Assembly (NCBI GenBank): GCA_024232355.1 | Contig: JAAEPW010000161.1 | Span: 1-20,963, forward strand | Origin: Chloroflexota bacterium | GTDB lineage: Bacteria; Chloroflexota; Anaerolineae; B4-G1 | Reading direction: 5' to 3' | DNA: 20,963 nt | In this document: positions 9,001-13,525 of the stretch, piece by piece | Numbering within the stretch: the stretch's first letter is position 1 | Layout of the letters: each line of letters opens with the position of its first letter | Made by a program: the position numbers and the translations under genes | The notes under the pieces: model-generated | The model's database searches: none | What the model was told of the DNA's origin: nothing | The model's input: only the letters and a program-made list of their open reading frames with translations

Positions 9001-11735
9001 ATCTCGCTTCTGGCATTGACATCTATCTCCAGGATGCCCAATACACTGCTCTTGGCCAGCCGGACTCGCTCACTCTGGGAGCAGGCGTGATCGTTGATTT
9101 TGGATATTATGCCAGCAATAATACTGGCAAACCTGCCTTTGCACTGGAATCAATCTATGTAAACGGTCTACTCAATCTGAATGACTACAGATACCATCTT
9201 GACGGCAACCTAGAACACGTATCGGGGAGCATCGGCGGTTCCATTTCACCCACCAATCTGGACCTGACCTACAGCTACAACTCCCTAAACTGGCTGGATA
9301 CCGTGAATGGCACCGTGCGCGGCGAGGTCTATGACCGTGCTTATGCCTATGACGACATCGGCAACCTGACTACCAAGAACGACCTGGCTCTCAACTATGA
9401 CACCGAAGCCTATCCCCAGGATAGCAACCAGCCGGCCCATGCGCCAGGTCGAGTCCAGATTCAGATTCAAGGTGGCGAGCCCGAAATGATCGACTTTGGA
9501 TACGATGACAACGGTAATCGGATTACTCGTCTGAGCAGCAGTGGCGATTTAACTATGTATGACTATGATGAGGAAAATCGGCTGGTTGAGTTATCTGACA
9601 CTACCTTTGTATACGATGGAGATGGCAATCGGATCAAGGAAGTCGACAATGACCAAGACAGCACAACCTATGTGAACGGATACTACGAGGTTGCTCCCTG
9701 GAGTGATAATGTCGTCATTTACAATGAAACGGGTCGCGAATTAAACCCCAATATGGTCAGCGATGATGATGGCAAGCTCTATCTAGTATGGGTTGAATGT
9801 TCCAGTGACGACGCTGGTGAGGTACGATTTGCCACTCGTGATCCAGATACTGGCGACTGGAGTTCTTTCGAGTCTATTGGTCACATCTCCGACTTGATTG
9901 ATGATGGATGCCGGAACGTGAGGCCTGTAGTGAGTGTTGACTCTGATCGCAACGTAACTGTGGCCTGGAACGAGTATGGTAATTCTAGCTACAACATCCT
10001 CGCTCGCCACCAGCTAGCTGGCGGTGGTTGGAGCGCCGAAAACCTGGTAGCTAATAGTTCGAATGATGAGACTTTTCCATCCTTGGTGTCTGCTCCTGAC
10101 GGAACTGTTTTTCTGGCCTGGCAAAGTTGTGATGGTTCTGACTGTACTGTCCATGTTGCTCGATCTATGTCTGGCTCGTGGACAAATGAATACCAAACCG
10201 GTGGCGGTGGGGATCAATCGCTGCCGGCATTGGCCTCTGACAACGAGGGGACCATCTATTTGGTCTATGCGGACATTGAATCTAGCCCAGAAGATGGATT
10301 CTACTTGGTCCGCCGACAAGCCAATGCATGGGTATCCTCACCCGAGCCTGTGGGTATTAATGGTGATAGTTTCGATGCCCCCCTTGTTCTGGCTATCGAC
10401 AGCCAGGGCAATTTGTTTGTGATGCAAGCCAATGACCTAGTAGTAGATAACAATGATATACCATACTCAATCACAATGGAGGACCCTGATGACCAATGGC
10501 ATCCTATAACAGTCGAGAACACACAAATTGTGGATGATGATGTTCTGGGTGCTGATAACCCCACTATTGCCGTTGGGCCAAAGGGCATGCTGGTAGCGGT
10601 TTGGGAAGGAAACAAGGATGGTGAGAGTACCGGTCTCTTTATGTCCTACAAATCCTTTGTCAAACACTACTTTGCCAACGGTCAGCGCATCGCCACCCGC
10701 ACCCCGGATGACTCTCTCTACTATCTACTCTCCGACCACCTCGGCTCCACCTCTGTCATTGTAGACAGCGCAGGCGGCGAAGTAGGCCACATCGTCTACG
10801 ATCCCTTTGGCGAGGTTCTCACCAACACCCTGACCCTCACCGTCACCGACCGGCTCTTTACAGGCCAACGTTGGGATGGTACAATAGGATTGTACGACTA
10901 TAACGCCCGTTTCTATGACCCACAGATCGGCCAATTCACCCAACCCGACAGCCTGGTGGTGGGCGCAACGAACCCCATCGCCTGGAACCGGTACGCGTAT
11001 GTTCACAACAATCCCGTCAACCACACCGACAGCACCGGCCACGTCATCGACACCCTGTGGGATGCATACGACCTCGCGGCTGATGCTGGCCGGTGCGTCT
11101 TTGGTTCTGATGCACTGTCGTGCTACATGGTACCCCTCGATGTCGCGGCCTTGGCTGTGCCAGGTGTGCCCGGCGTTGCGGACAATGCGGCGCGGCATAT
11201 AGACGATGTCCCGCTTGGAAGGACTGCTTACCTGATTGGTGGTTTACCACAGGATATGCAAGGTGTTGAGCAAATTGTCGAGTTGTCTAGCAAGTATGAT
11301 GAGGTAATTGTTAATGACATAATTCCCTCCTCCGATCTTTTGACAGAATTTACACTTGAAAAAGCAGGTTATCAGCTATCCAATGTGAAGTATGTTGTTG
11401 GGGACGCCGCTAAGCTCTCCCCACTACACCATACCGACATTTTTGCTGTGGCTCCTAATGCAGGTTTTCATTACGGTTTGGTTGAAGTAGGGGAAAAGGT
11501 GCTAGGAAATGAAAGTAGACTGATAGTGGCTAGCAACCTAAGTACAGCGGAAAGTTTGGCTAACACTCTTAGAGCAGGCAGTGCCAGTGTATTTGAAGGA
11601 TTTTATGAGGCTGGCGATATCATAACACAAGTAGGCTCACGCAAGATTAGGCTTACTTCCCGATACTTGTACACTCCTGGAAGGCATATACCGAGCGAAG
11701 GTTGGAGGAACACTTTGATAATTGTGACACGTTAA
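3..11735 (+). CDS. Giant multidomain RHS-repeat polymorphic toxin protein (5' end outside window)
   Basis: The reading frame is open from base 3, so the first in-window ATG (120) is internal: codons before it already encode the start of the LamG domain (GHWRLDEESGTR). At least 3,910 residues are visible. Order by base: LamG 24-655; PKD 663-1952; right-handed beta-helix 1962-2999; PKD 3015-4754; DUF2341-like 4767-5150; PKD 5190-5459; ZU5-like segment about 5560-5920; SpvB/TcdB-like entry and YD-repeat shell 5970-9692; inserted propeller 9693-10658; RHS-associated core 10659-11042; variable C-terminus 11043-11732. Family knowledge: RHS shells encapsulate a C-terminal toxin that is cleaved after the core. 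The LamG, PKD and beta-helix front suggests a surface-exposed or secreted adhesive stalk. The signal peptide, if any, lies off-window. The RHS identity is certain. The export route and target are not visible. Confidence 0.95.
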   Translation, partial: TALDQGLQGHWRLDEESGTRYDNSSHSNNLTDHNTVGSTMGQVGLAGDFERSNSERLSIDHSVQNGLNITGSLTLVGWIKPEIVDQYMIMAAKYEWGVDNRAYRFDVRPTGQMALIISPNGQTSSDYSLVANAGLVPGTWYHVAGVFDAQMQTLSIYLDGELASSRSVNYDHINSSTAPFMLGANMQNGSVTQYFDGVLDEWRVYDRVLSQAEIHSLMSPNPPSADFAAIPSSGIAPLTVVFTNNTIGDVTNYVWNYGDGITSTASTATHTHTYASAGPATAGGAYTVSLTATGPGGSDTRTRTGCITVYEGVVAEFEGSPISDMDSLTVNFVNQSTGNYDTCIWGFGDGNTSPDCNDPSHLYDSPGIYTVILTVSGPGGSDTRTRTNYITVYEGVVAGFEGSPTSGVGSLTVNFDNQSTGDYDTCIWDFGDGNTSPDCNDPSHLYDSPGPATAGGAYTVILTVSGPGGSDTRTRTNYITVYEGVVAEFEGSPTSGVGSLTVNFVNQSTGDYDTCVWDFGDGATSPDCNDPSHLYDSPGPATAGGAYTVSLTISGLGGSDTRTRTDYITVTPPVADFGISSSSSQEPQMVVFNSLTASGTTGYLWDLGDGTTSAEENPVHAYTAPGVYTVVFTATGVTGTDVRARAITIHQNSIYVDDDGDCSGNIPCFDTIQAAVGDVLIEVNYDAVLVAQGTYTSIGANVVMIGTGRDIDLLGGWNDDFTVRDPDTYVSTIDGQGYRRCLNIDAASPLVDGFHIVNGSNRFGAGIFIKNGSPIIQNNVIHDNSASNDLEGLGSGGGIYVAGGSPTIQNNVISGNTTDNGGGGIQVAGGSSTIQNNVISNNTAHDGGGIAVWSDTVNYADWGDAIIQNNVIYGNTANRFGGGISISDAGPIIQNNVIVANRSERGGGIYQDELGESTLDYNNVWKNDPDDYYGGEMRSGSHDISTDPLFVDAERDDFHLTSESPCIDKGDPNTTLDIDFDGESRPQGEGYDIGADEYTLLLQPLEADFTATPRSGAAPLTVNFFNLTTGEVMLHRWNFGDRQVSSLARMHTYTQIGVYTVTLTAYGRDGSDTLTRTNYITVTGPPPIASFTAAPSSGAVPLIVDFTNLTTGDYKTCTWDFGDGDTSDNCNDPRHRYNSSGVYTASLTVSGVSGSDILTRTNYITVTERVVAEFEGSPTSGMDSLTVSFDNQSTGDYETCAWDFGNGNTSHDCNDFNYTYNSPGIYTVILTVSGLGGSDTRTRTDYITVHGPPTADFDGNPTSGVAPLSVTFVNHSTVGLTYLWDFGDGQTSTIINPTHTYTQTGVYTVTLTVTGLGDSDTLTRTHYIAVSQGVTADFSANPTSGVAPLTVNFANLSSGSYDTCTWNFGDGNTIYDDCNDQSHTYISPGPVTAGGAYTVSLTVSGLGGTDVFTRFAYVEVLGADFTAAPRIGAVPRVVTFTDVLSDRVTSRTWNFGDGSPEVITTQVTITHYYTQAGVYTPTLTIMRDGGYQYTEVKPAFIIARGAEFSASPQTGLAPLEVTFTDIVSGPVTDRIWDFGDGEIATDAPVSMTHTYVQPGIYTPTLTVIRDGYTYSQSVPNMIVASQEACAISTTKTTWWDSGFFYRQPLTLTVASPLVYTSDVTQVLALTLDTQTPITDDLMLPDGNDLRVVYLDAGNWRELPRHLGDVGTTNTTVYFPLQATITVTDTGYYLYYGRPSAGHPTADNPPELYPDIASWSTVTTTGSGTFTPTVAFTASTYAGLAPLDVSFSNLTTPTTGIDNYTWNFGDGTPEVHDFAPNHPYANPGPAAADGAYTVTLTAVTDEGLTVIHTWVAAIQVPGLDATADATVSLGERESPTGVAVICAEATVPQSFSSADGRLTITFPPGAVTETIVVTHTPKVWAHFGPKVLTFYDMTATTLDDGRPVTTFDADVVFDFQYGNSVEPEQLEFTIAGFSWNEAIKEWERLPANLDTTGNAVTFQSGHFSDFAVTAVGMNSAPASAVSAAQSDLFSGAATWSYPLHVPPGRNGLQPGLALSYNSHLAETRQTDFQRSGLFGLGFNLEPGFIDIDLTSDVQQYNYDPNGCLVDAWVDFEAYLTLNGARTRLIRQDDWFPDSGNPDLVGDFRLQQDNFLRVQLFRGGNDQRTDFFLIHDDEIKPLPQLYWVVTTKEGTIYRFGDAPNTVQILRTLIISYDASGWGSPGWMSYPKRTYLNEIEDVYGNTVTYGYTRITRRTDDGVAYNPAILLSHINYNADGTRRVVFEYNHDRLDEPSPQAFFPGAAYSYYRDLLSAVSMRVNPGGEFLRYEFGYDHIDFNPMPWGEEQVPVLQTITAKDESGQEFEAQTTFGYYVNESLWRYKGMLRQIENGYGGSTSFSYSLNKRVKKISMLADDAEPIVRKFDIIDVPGERRVSVWNEGGNSETQYAFHTEYDWNPFDTKLPPLTGQLKHITIRDLSTYRIEQTICYEYDPELPTSTNENVFVAPTKKTTVFEEGICYLPAWSEGGIVVEYDYDNEYGNLLETFEHGDPNTSTDDHRIVTTYIDNGWDRRIPTLPRTQTIYGRNGVGWEVAAQTNYDYVFQGSNTEALARVTTTQHGLAGSVDSTSMVHYNSHGNVDWTQDGLGNRTVVAAFDSANVFPSIVTYPPVDGLTLQTQTTYDPRWGTPKQVTGFNSDDITEYRYDPFGRLQEVEDLVAVTRYDYAKDEQNGGLEVATTYAYDTLDAYQTSVKYNALGQMIQSETEGGSGNIIVDYEYDGTGRQVWTSVPYIGASPSLGTRTEYDALGRPRAITNHDTTTQRFDYDGWQRTTFTNQEGHQTVYGKDAFGRTTWVRQYRDDTGAEPQTRYGYDTLGNLTDVWDAAASSNHTEMTYDGLGRTLTISDTDTGYWTYVYDANGNLITQTDARDQIITFEYDALNRLIAKCGSEICENLNLIAAYTYDDTTDGNTGLGRRTGMEDASGRTAWIYDAAGRLAKETKVISYIRWAIPYTTSFTYDFLNRLDTLTYPDDEIVTYGYDAGGQVNHLASGIDIYLQDAQYTALGQPDSLTLGAGVIVDFGYYASNNTGKPAFALESIYVNGLLNLNDYRYHLDGNLEHVSGSIGGSISPTNLDLTYSYNSLNWLDTVNGTVRGEVYDRAYAYDDIGNLTTKNDLALNYDTEAYPQDSNQPAHAPGRVQIQIQGGEPEMIDFGYDDNGNRITRLSSSGDLTMYDYDEENRLVELSDTTFVYDGDGNRIKEVDNDQDSTTYVNGYYEVAPWSDNVVIYNETGRELNPNMVSDDDGKLYLVWVECSSDDAGEVRFATRDPDTGDWSSFESIGHISDLIDDGCRNVRPVVSVDSDRNVTVAWNEYGNSSYNILARHQLAGGGWSAENLVANSSNDETFPSLVSAPDGTVFLAWQSCDGSDCTVHVARSMSGSWTNEYQTGGGGDQSLPALASDNEGTIYLVYADIESSPEDGFYLVRRQANAWVSSPEPVGINGDSFDAPLVLAIDSQGNLFVMQANDLVVDNNDIPYSITMEDPDDQWHPITVENTQIVDDDVLGADNPTIAVGPKGMLVAVWEGNKDGESTGLFMSYKSFVKHYFANGQRIATRTPDDSLYYLLSDHLGSTSVIVDSAGGEVGHIVYDPFGEVLTNTLTLTVTDRLFTGQRWDGTIGLYDYNARFYDPQIGQFTQPDSLVVGATNPIAWNRYAYVHNNPVNHTDSTGHVIDTLWDAYDLAADAGRCVFGSDALSCYMVPLDVAALAVPGVPGVADNAARHIDDVPLGRTAYLIGGLPQDMQGVEQIVELSSKYDEVIVNDIIPSSDLLTEFTLEKAGYQLSNVKYVVGDAAKLSPLHHTDIFAVAPNAGFHYGLVEVGEKVLGNESRLIVASNLSTAESLANTLRAGSASVFEGFYEAGDIITQVGSRKIRLTSRYLYTPGRHIPSEGWRNTLIIVTR
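24..655 (+). other. LamG-like (concanavalin-fold) domain of the RHS protein
   Basis: The segment begins with the typical HWRLDE..GT opening and contains the TLVGWIKP and WYHVAGVFD strands and the YLDGELA segment. It ends with the characteristic DEWRVYDRVLSQAEI helix and strand. Together these mark a complete Laminin_G_3-type jelly-roll domain. Such domains usually bind carbohydrate or protein ligands at the cell surface. It sits at the front of the visible protein, directly before the first PKD block. Confidence 0.85.
663..1952 (+). repeat. First PKD array, five domains
   Basis: Five consecutive PKD (polycystic kidney disease) Ig-like domains start near 663, 939, 1191, 1458 and 1716. Each has the WDFGDG-type turn, a H-x-Y strand and a YTV.LT strand. 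Domains 2-4 are near-identical tandem copies of about 250-267 bp, differing mainly by a six-residue PATAGGA-type insertion after SPG. This points to recent internal duplication. PKD modules generally act as rigid spacers or weak binding modules in extracellular proteins. Confidence 0.92.
1962..2999 (+). other. Right-handed parallel beta-helix module inside the PKD stalk
   Basis: The module starts with IYVDDDGDC...IQAAV, the usual entry strand of pectate-lyase-fold beta-helices. It continues with repeated coils of the form SPTIQNNVISGNT...GGGI at about 24-35 residue spacing (bases 2310-2740), and closes with DPLFVD..DFHLTSESPCIDKG and DIGADEY. The ending is typical of secreted beta-helix proteins of the DUF1565/choice-of-anchor kind. 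No lyase catalytic motif is evident, so a structural or adhesive role is more likely than an enzymatic one. Confidence 0.85.
3015..4754 (+). repeat. Second PKD array, seven domains
   Basis: Seven PKD domains start near 3015, 3249, 3501, 3750, 3993, 4263 and 4512. Each keeps the W-[DN]-FG-[DN] core, except the first, which reads WNFGDR. The third (VVAEFEGSPTSG...) is closer to domains 2-4 of the first block than to its own neighbours. This suggests the beta-helix module and some PKDs were inserted into, or shuffled within, an older homogeneous array. The last two lack the cysteine pair and have longer loops. Confidence 0.92.
4767..5459 (+). other. DUF2341-like module followed by a thirteenth PKD domain
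   Basis: WWDSGFFYRQPLTLTV at the start, DLRVVY...W.ELPR in the middle and YYLYYGRP at the end match the layout of DUF2341, a beta-sandwich domain common in secreted archaeal and bacterial proteins, of unknown function. It is followed from 5190 by a further PKD domain (TWNFGDGTPE) that carries a diverged PAAADGA insertion. This block joins the stalk to the RHS shell. Confidence 0.7.
5970..9692 (+). other. SpvB/TcdB-like entry and YD-repeat RHS shell
   Basis: The stretch GAATWSYPLHVPPGRNGLQPG followed by LALSYNS is the classic entry of SpvB/TcdB and RHS proteins. Tyr-Asp-rich strands follow to the end of the block, for example YDALGRPRAITN, YDGLGRTLTISD, YDANGNLITQTD and YDALNRLIAK. In solved Tc-toxin and RHS structures these repeats form a hollow beta cocoon around the C-terminal toxin. 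The shell is complete at its front but is interrupted near its end by a propeller domain. Confidence 0.92.
9693..10658 (+). other. Six-bladed beta-propeller-like domain inserted in the RHS shell
   Basis: The RHS segment YVNGYYEV normally runs straight into a strand of the type VKHYFANGQRIA. Here about 322 residues lie between the two. The insert contains six similar motifs with the form P-x-hydrophobic...[DG]-G-x-hydrophobic-x-V/A-W: NPNMVSDDDGKLYLVW, RPVVSVDSDRNVTVAW, FPSLVSAPDGTVFLAW, LPALASDNEGTIYLVY, APLVLAIDSQGNLFVM and NPTIAVGPKGMLVAVW. This fits a six-bladed sialidase/BNR-type propeller. I see no clear sialidase arginine triad, so a binding role is as plausible as catalysis. Confidence 0.75.
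10659..11042 (+). other. RHS repeat-associated core
   Basis: The core contains DHLGSTSVIVD, IVYDPFGEV, LFTGQRWD, LYDYNARFYDPQIGQFTQPD and NRYAYVHNNPVNHTD. These are the conserved landmarks of the RHS-associated core that ends the shell and precedes the self-cleavage and toxin boundary. The domain ends at DSTGH, after which the sequence becomes family-unlike and more AT-rich. Part of this core is duplicated in decayed form downstream at 12784-12908. Confidence 0.93.
11043..11732 (+). other. Variable C-terminal putative toxin domain, methyltransferase-like fold
   Basis: These are the last 230 residues after the RHS core. The first ~50 (DTLWDAYDLAADAGRC...DVAALAVPGVPG) form the hydrophobic pre-toxin linker commonly seen in RHS tips. 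The rest alternates strands and helices: AYLIGG; YDEVIVND with an acidic residue ending the second strand; VKYVVGDAAKL with Asp after the third; TDIFAVAPN; and RLIVASN. That order resembles a Rossmann-type SAM-dependent methyltransferase, but the first loop (IGGLPQD) is not a textbook GxGxG. I do not recognise a named toxin family. Base composition is visibly more AT-rich than the shell, as expected of an exchangeable tip. Confidence 0.6.
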
Positions 11736-11748
11736 CTCTAGAAAAGCC

Positions 11749-11755
11749 GGAGGAA
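11749..11755 (+). promoter_or_regulatory. Ribosome binding site GGAGGAA for the candidate immunity gene
   Basis: GGAGGAA lies nine bases before the ATG at 11765 and 13 bases after the RHS stop codon. It supports 11765 over the in-frame ATG at 11783. With a 29-base gap and no terminator between, it indicates co-transcription with the RHS gene. Confidence 0.75.
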
Positions 11756-11764
11756 TAGCATCAT

Positions 11765-12772
11765 ATGCAAGTACATCACATAATGAAACGCTTAAACGAA
11801 TTGGGCTCTGAGCTACATCGTTTGAGAGGCAAAACTGAGCATTTCAATCTTTATTTGGAAATGAAGGGGAGAGAGCGTCTCAAACTAGGTGATGACTTGG
11901 AGTATCTCTGGGATGCCTTAGAAGGATGGGTATCCGTGGGAAGATTTCAATTCCTATGGAGTGACCTTCCCCCTTTCAACCAAAAGACACCCCTGGCGCA
12001 ATGGATAATAGACTTGATTCACATACGTCATAAAGAATTGGGACGCCCCCAGGAGTTATTAGGCCAGTCTCGAATCAGTCTTATGCCGCCAGTTGACCTT
12101 CAAAATATTCAGATATGGCGGCATCACCATCCTGTTTTTTATAAGGATGTACAAATTCTCGGGTATTTTTACTGGGGTGACATATTCACCGAGTTGAACT
12201 TTTGGCAGGAAGTGACTGATACTGCTCTTGAAATGGTTAATTGGACGGCGAGTTCTGCAACGGTTCGTTTCATTATGAAGTGGAGAGGAGCGTTCCAATC
12301 CATCGAAGCACTTGATATCAAAAGGACTGAAGATACGTTCTGGACTGTTAACTCCGAACTTGGGGAACGATCTTACCTGTCAGCAATTTCGACGACACAT
12401 CTACTCAACGCCCAACTGATTGCTCAACTAGGTAGTAATAGGCTTGTTCCAGTTGAGTTGCAAAATGGTTGGTTGACAATGGCGTTGGAGATAGCGAGGG
12501 CAGATTCAGGAGCATTTCACTCACTGTCCTGCGCACCTATACCAGAGAGTGTTTTGCAACAATTAGGGGGATATCTCATTGGCTTAGCATTGCCTGGATA
12601 TATAGAGATTAGTGAGCATCTAGAGACTTTTCTGTCGAAAGAGATCAATCGGTTCGAACTTGATATGTTGAAGGATACCGACGATGGATTTTGGTTTAGC
12701 CAATTGCAAGGTGTATTGAATCAACTACGGGCAACGAGGGAAACCCTCGTAAGCAGTTGGCAATCCCTCTGA
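11765..12772 (+). CDS. Unrecognised 335-residue protein, candidate immunity protein to the RHS toxin
   Basis: The gene lies 29 bases after the RHS stop and has a strong ribosome binding site. The protein is soluble in appearance: no signal peptide, no membrane segment, a charged N-terminus likely to be helical (KRLNELGSELHRLRGKTEH) and many tryptophans. I recognise no family. By position it matches the immunity gene that almost always follows an RHS or CDI tip, and it shares the AT-richer composition of the tip domain. At 335 residues it is longer than most immunity proteins. It could instead be an accessory subunit, or a partner that binds the toxin domain's substrate. The immunity role is inference from context only. 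Confidence 0.8.
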   Translation: MQVHHIMKRLNELGSELHRLRGKTEHFNLYLEMKGRERLKLGDDLEYLWDALEGWVSVGRFQFLWSDLPPFNQKTPLAQWIIDLIHIRHKELGRPQELLGQSRISLMPPVDLQNIQIWRHHHPVFYKDVQILGYFYWGDIFTELNFWQEVTDTALEMVNWTASSATVRFIMKWRGAFQSIEALDIKRTEDTFWTVNSELGERSYLSAISTTHLLNAQLIAQLGSNRLVPVELQNGWLTMALEIARADSGAFHSLSCAPIPESVLQQLGGYLIGLALPGYIEISEHLETFLSKEINRFELDMLKDTDDGFWFSQLQGVLNQLRATRETLVSSWQSL

Positions 12773-12783
12773 GTGCTTACTCC

Positions 12784-12908
12784 TTGGCCTATCTGGTTAC
12801 AACGTCCAATTCTACGACCCGTAACTAGGCCAATTCACCCAACCTAACAACCTGATGGGGGTGACGAATCCCATCGTCTGGAACCGGTACGCGTACGTTC
12901 ACAACAAC
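12784..12908 (+). pseudogene. Decayed RHS-core remnant (displaced toxin-cassette fragment)
   Basis: In one frame this stretch reads LGLSGYNVQFYDP, then a TAA stop (12822-12824), then LGQFTQPNNLMGVTNPIVWN and RYAYVHNN. This is clearly homologous to the end of the intact RHS core at about 10881-11012 (LYDYNARFYDP QIGQFTQPD ... NRYAYVHNN). Nucleotide identity is high around the shared GAACCGGTACGCGTA and GTTCACAACAA segments. The fragment has no upstream shell and carries an in-frame stop, so it is not expressed as RHS. Orphan core pieces followed by old tips are a known by-product of toxin-tip exchange in RHS and CDI loci. Confidence 0.85.
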
Positions 12909-13005
12909 CAAGCAATTTCACAGCAATTGCCGTCAGTGACGATTAATGTGCTTGCACAAAGTAGACGCATTCGGATGACCTGCCGATTGCGATTGGGCCG
13001 CAAAC

Positions 13006-13188
13006 TTGGCAAATCTGGAACAACAAGAAGAAATCGTGCGTGAATACCACGCCACGATAGCCAAACTCTACACTCTTGGTTGGGATGGAGCGGTTGATGT
13101 CGAGTGTGAACTGCCAGATGAACTCGTGCCAGAAGAGTACTGGCGCAGAAATCCCAAACCACCGGGCGTCCTCTGGCATCGGCCTTGA
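13006..13188 (+). CDS. Possible small hypothetical protein, perhaps part of the relic cassette
   Basis: A 60-codon frame with a TTG start (in-frame alternative GTG at 13036) encodes an acidic protein beginning LANLEQQEEIVREYHATIAK and containing DVECELPDELVPEEYWRR. The composition is protein-like, with an amphipathic helix followed by an acidic segment, but there is no convincing ribosome binding site. The frame is open back to the stop at 12976-12978, just downstream of the decayed RHS core and in a different frame from it. It could be a surviving immunity gene or its fragment, or the 3' end of an older tip after a frameshift. I recognise no family. Confidence 0.3.
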   Translation: MANLEQQEEIVREYHATIAKLYTLGWDGAVDVECELPDELVPEEYWRRNPKPPGVLWHRP

Positions 13189-13211
13189 AAACCGTTCCTT
13201 GAGAAATAGAC

Positions 13212-13249
13212 GAGGCGCGCAGGTACAACAGTTGGGGCCTGCGCGCCTC
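13212..13249 (+). terminator. Perfect 12-bp hairpin, likely transcription terminator of the RHS locus
   Basis: GAGGCGCGCAGG at 13212-13223 pairs perfectly with CCTGCGCGCCTC at 13238-13249 around a 14-base loop. It follows the last open frame of the cassette and precedes the subtilase promoter. No T-run follows, so it is either a factor-assisted terminator or an mRNA-stabilising 3' hairpin. Confidence 0.55.
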
Positions 13250-13285
13250 TCACTGTGCGATGGATAATAACCAATGCAGTTCTCT

Positions 13286-13295
13286 CCCCCCCCCC
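13286..13295 (+). repeat. Ten-base poly-C tract
   Basis: An uninterrupted run of ten C lies in the non-coding stretch between the RHS locus and the subtilase promoter. Homopolymers of this length are prone to slippage or to assembly error. It is about 175 bases upstream of the promoter, so any regulatory effect is speculative. Confidence 0.8.
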
Positions 13296-13310
13296 ATATA
13301 CCCTTCGTAG

Positions 13311-13408
13311 GGGCGACGTATTCTGGGTCAAATATCTCTCCAGAAACTCAATCCCCCCACCACGTCTCCCCTTTGTCCACAAATAGCATTGCTGGGAATA
13401 CGTCGCCC
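13311..13408. repeat. 13-bp perfect inverted repeat bounding a 98-bp non-coding element
   Basis: GGGCGACGTATTC (13311-13323) is matched exactly by GAATACGTCGCCC (13396-13408). The inside holds no gene. The form AGGGGCGACG...CGTCGCCC resembles short intergenic palindromic or MITE-like repeats that I recall as common in Chloroflexota and cyanobacteria. Whether it is repeated in this genome cannot be seen from one copy. Confidence 0.6.
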
Positions 13409-13466
13409 TCTCTCGCCGCGACGCATTCCTTGATTCATGGGCACCGATGTCCTTCCCGACCTGGTA

Positions 13467-13475
13467 TGGTATAAT
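13467..13475 (+). promoter_or_regulatory. Extended -10 promoter for the subtilase gene
   Basis: TGGTATAAT (TATAAT at 13470-13475, preceded by the TGn extension) is a consensus sigma-70 extended -10. No good -35 hexamer sits 16-18 bases upstream, which is normal for this class. The predicted start of transcription is near 13482. That would place the ATG at 13484 almost at the 5' end of the transcript, and favours the downstream TTG with a ribosome binding site. Confidence 0.65.
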
Positions 13476-13510
13476 GCCCCCTTATGCACACAACGACGGT
13501 ACACACGTTT

Positions 13511-13516
13511 AAGGAG
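13511..13516 (+). promoter_or_regulatory. Ribosome binding site AAGGAG deciding a TTG start
   Basis: AAGGAG ends nine bases before TTG 13526. Starting there gives a canonical signal peptide immediately. The upstream in-frame ATG at 13484 has no ribosome binding site and would add 14 residues in front of the lysine-arginine n-region. Confidence 0.65.
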
Positions 13517-13525
13517 AAAAAACGC

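Noticed and set aside
8256..9041. Minus-strand open frame of 261 codons inside the YD-repeat shell
   Set aside because: The plus strand encodes canonical YD repeats here; the antisense product has no recognisable domain.
12855..13043. A 62-codon frame starting MGVTNPIVWNRYAYVHNN treated as a gene
   Set aside because: Its first third is the decayed RHS core; the rest is Arg-rich and unlike any RHS continuation, so it is part of the pseudogene rather than a gene.
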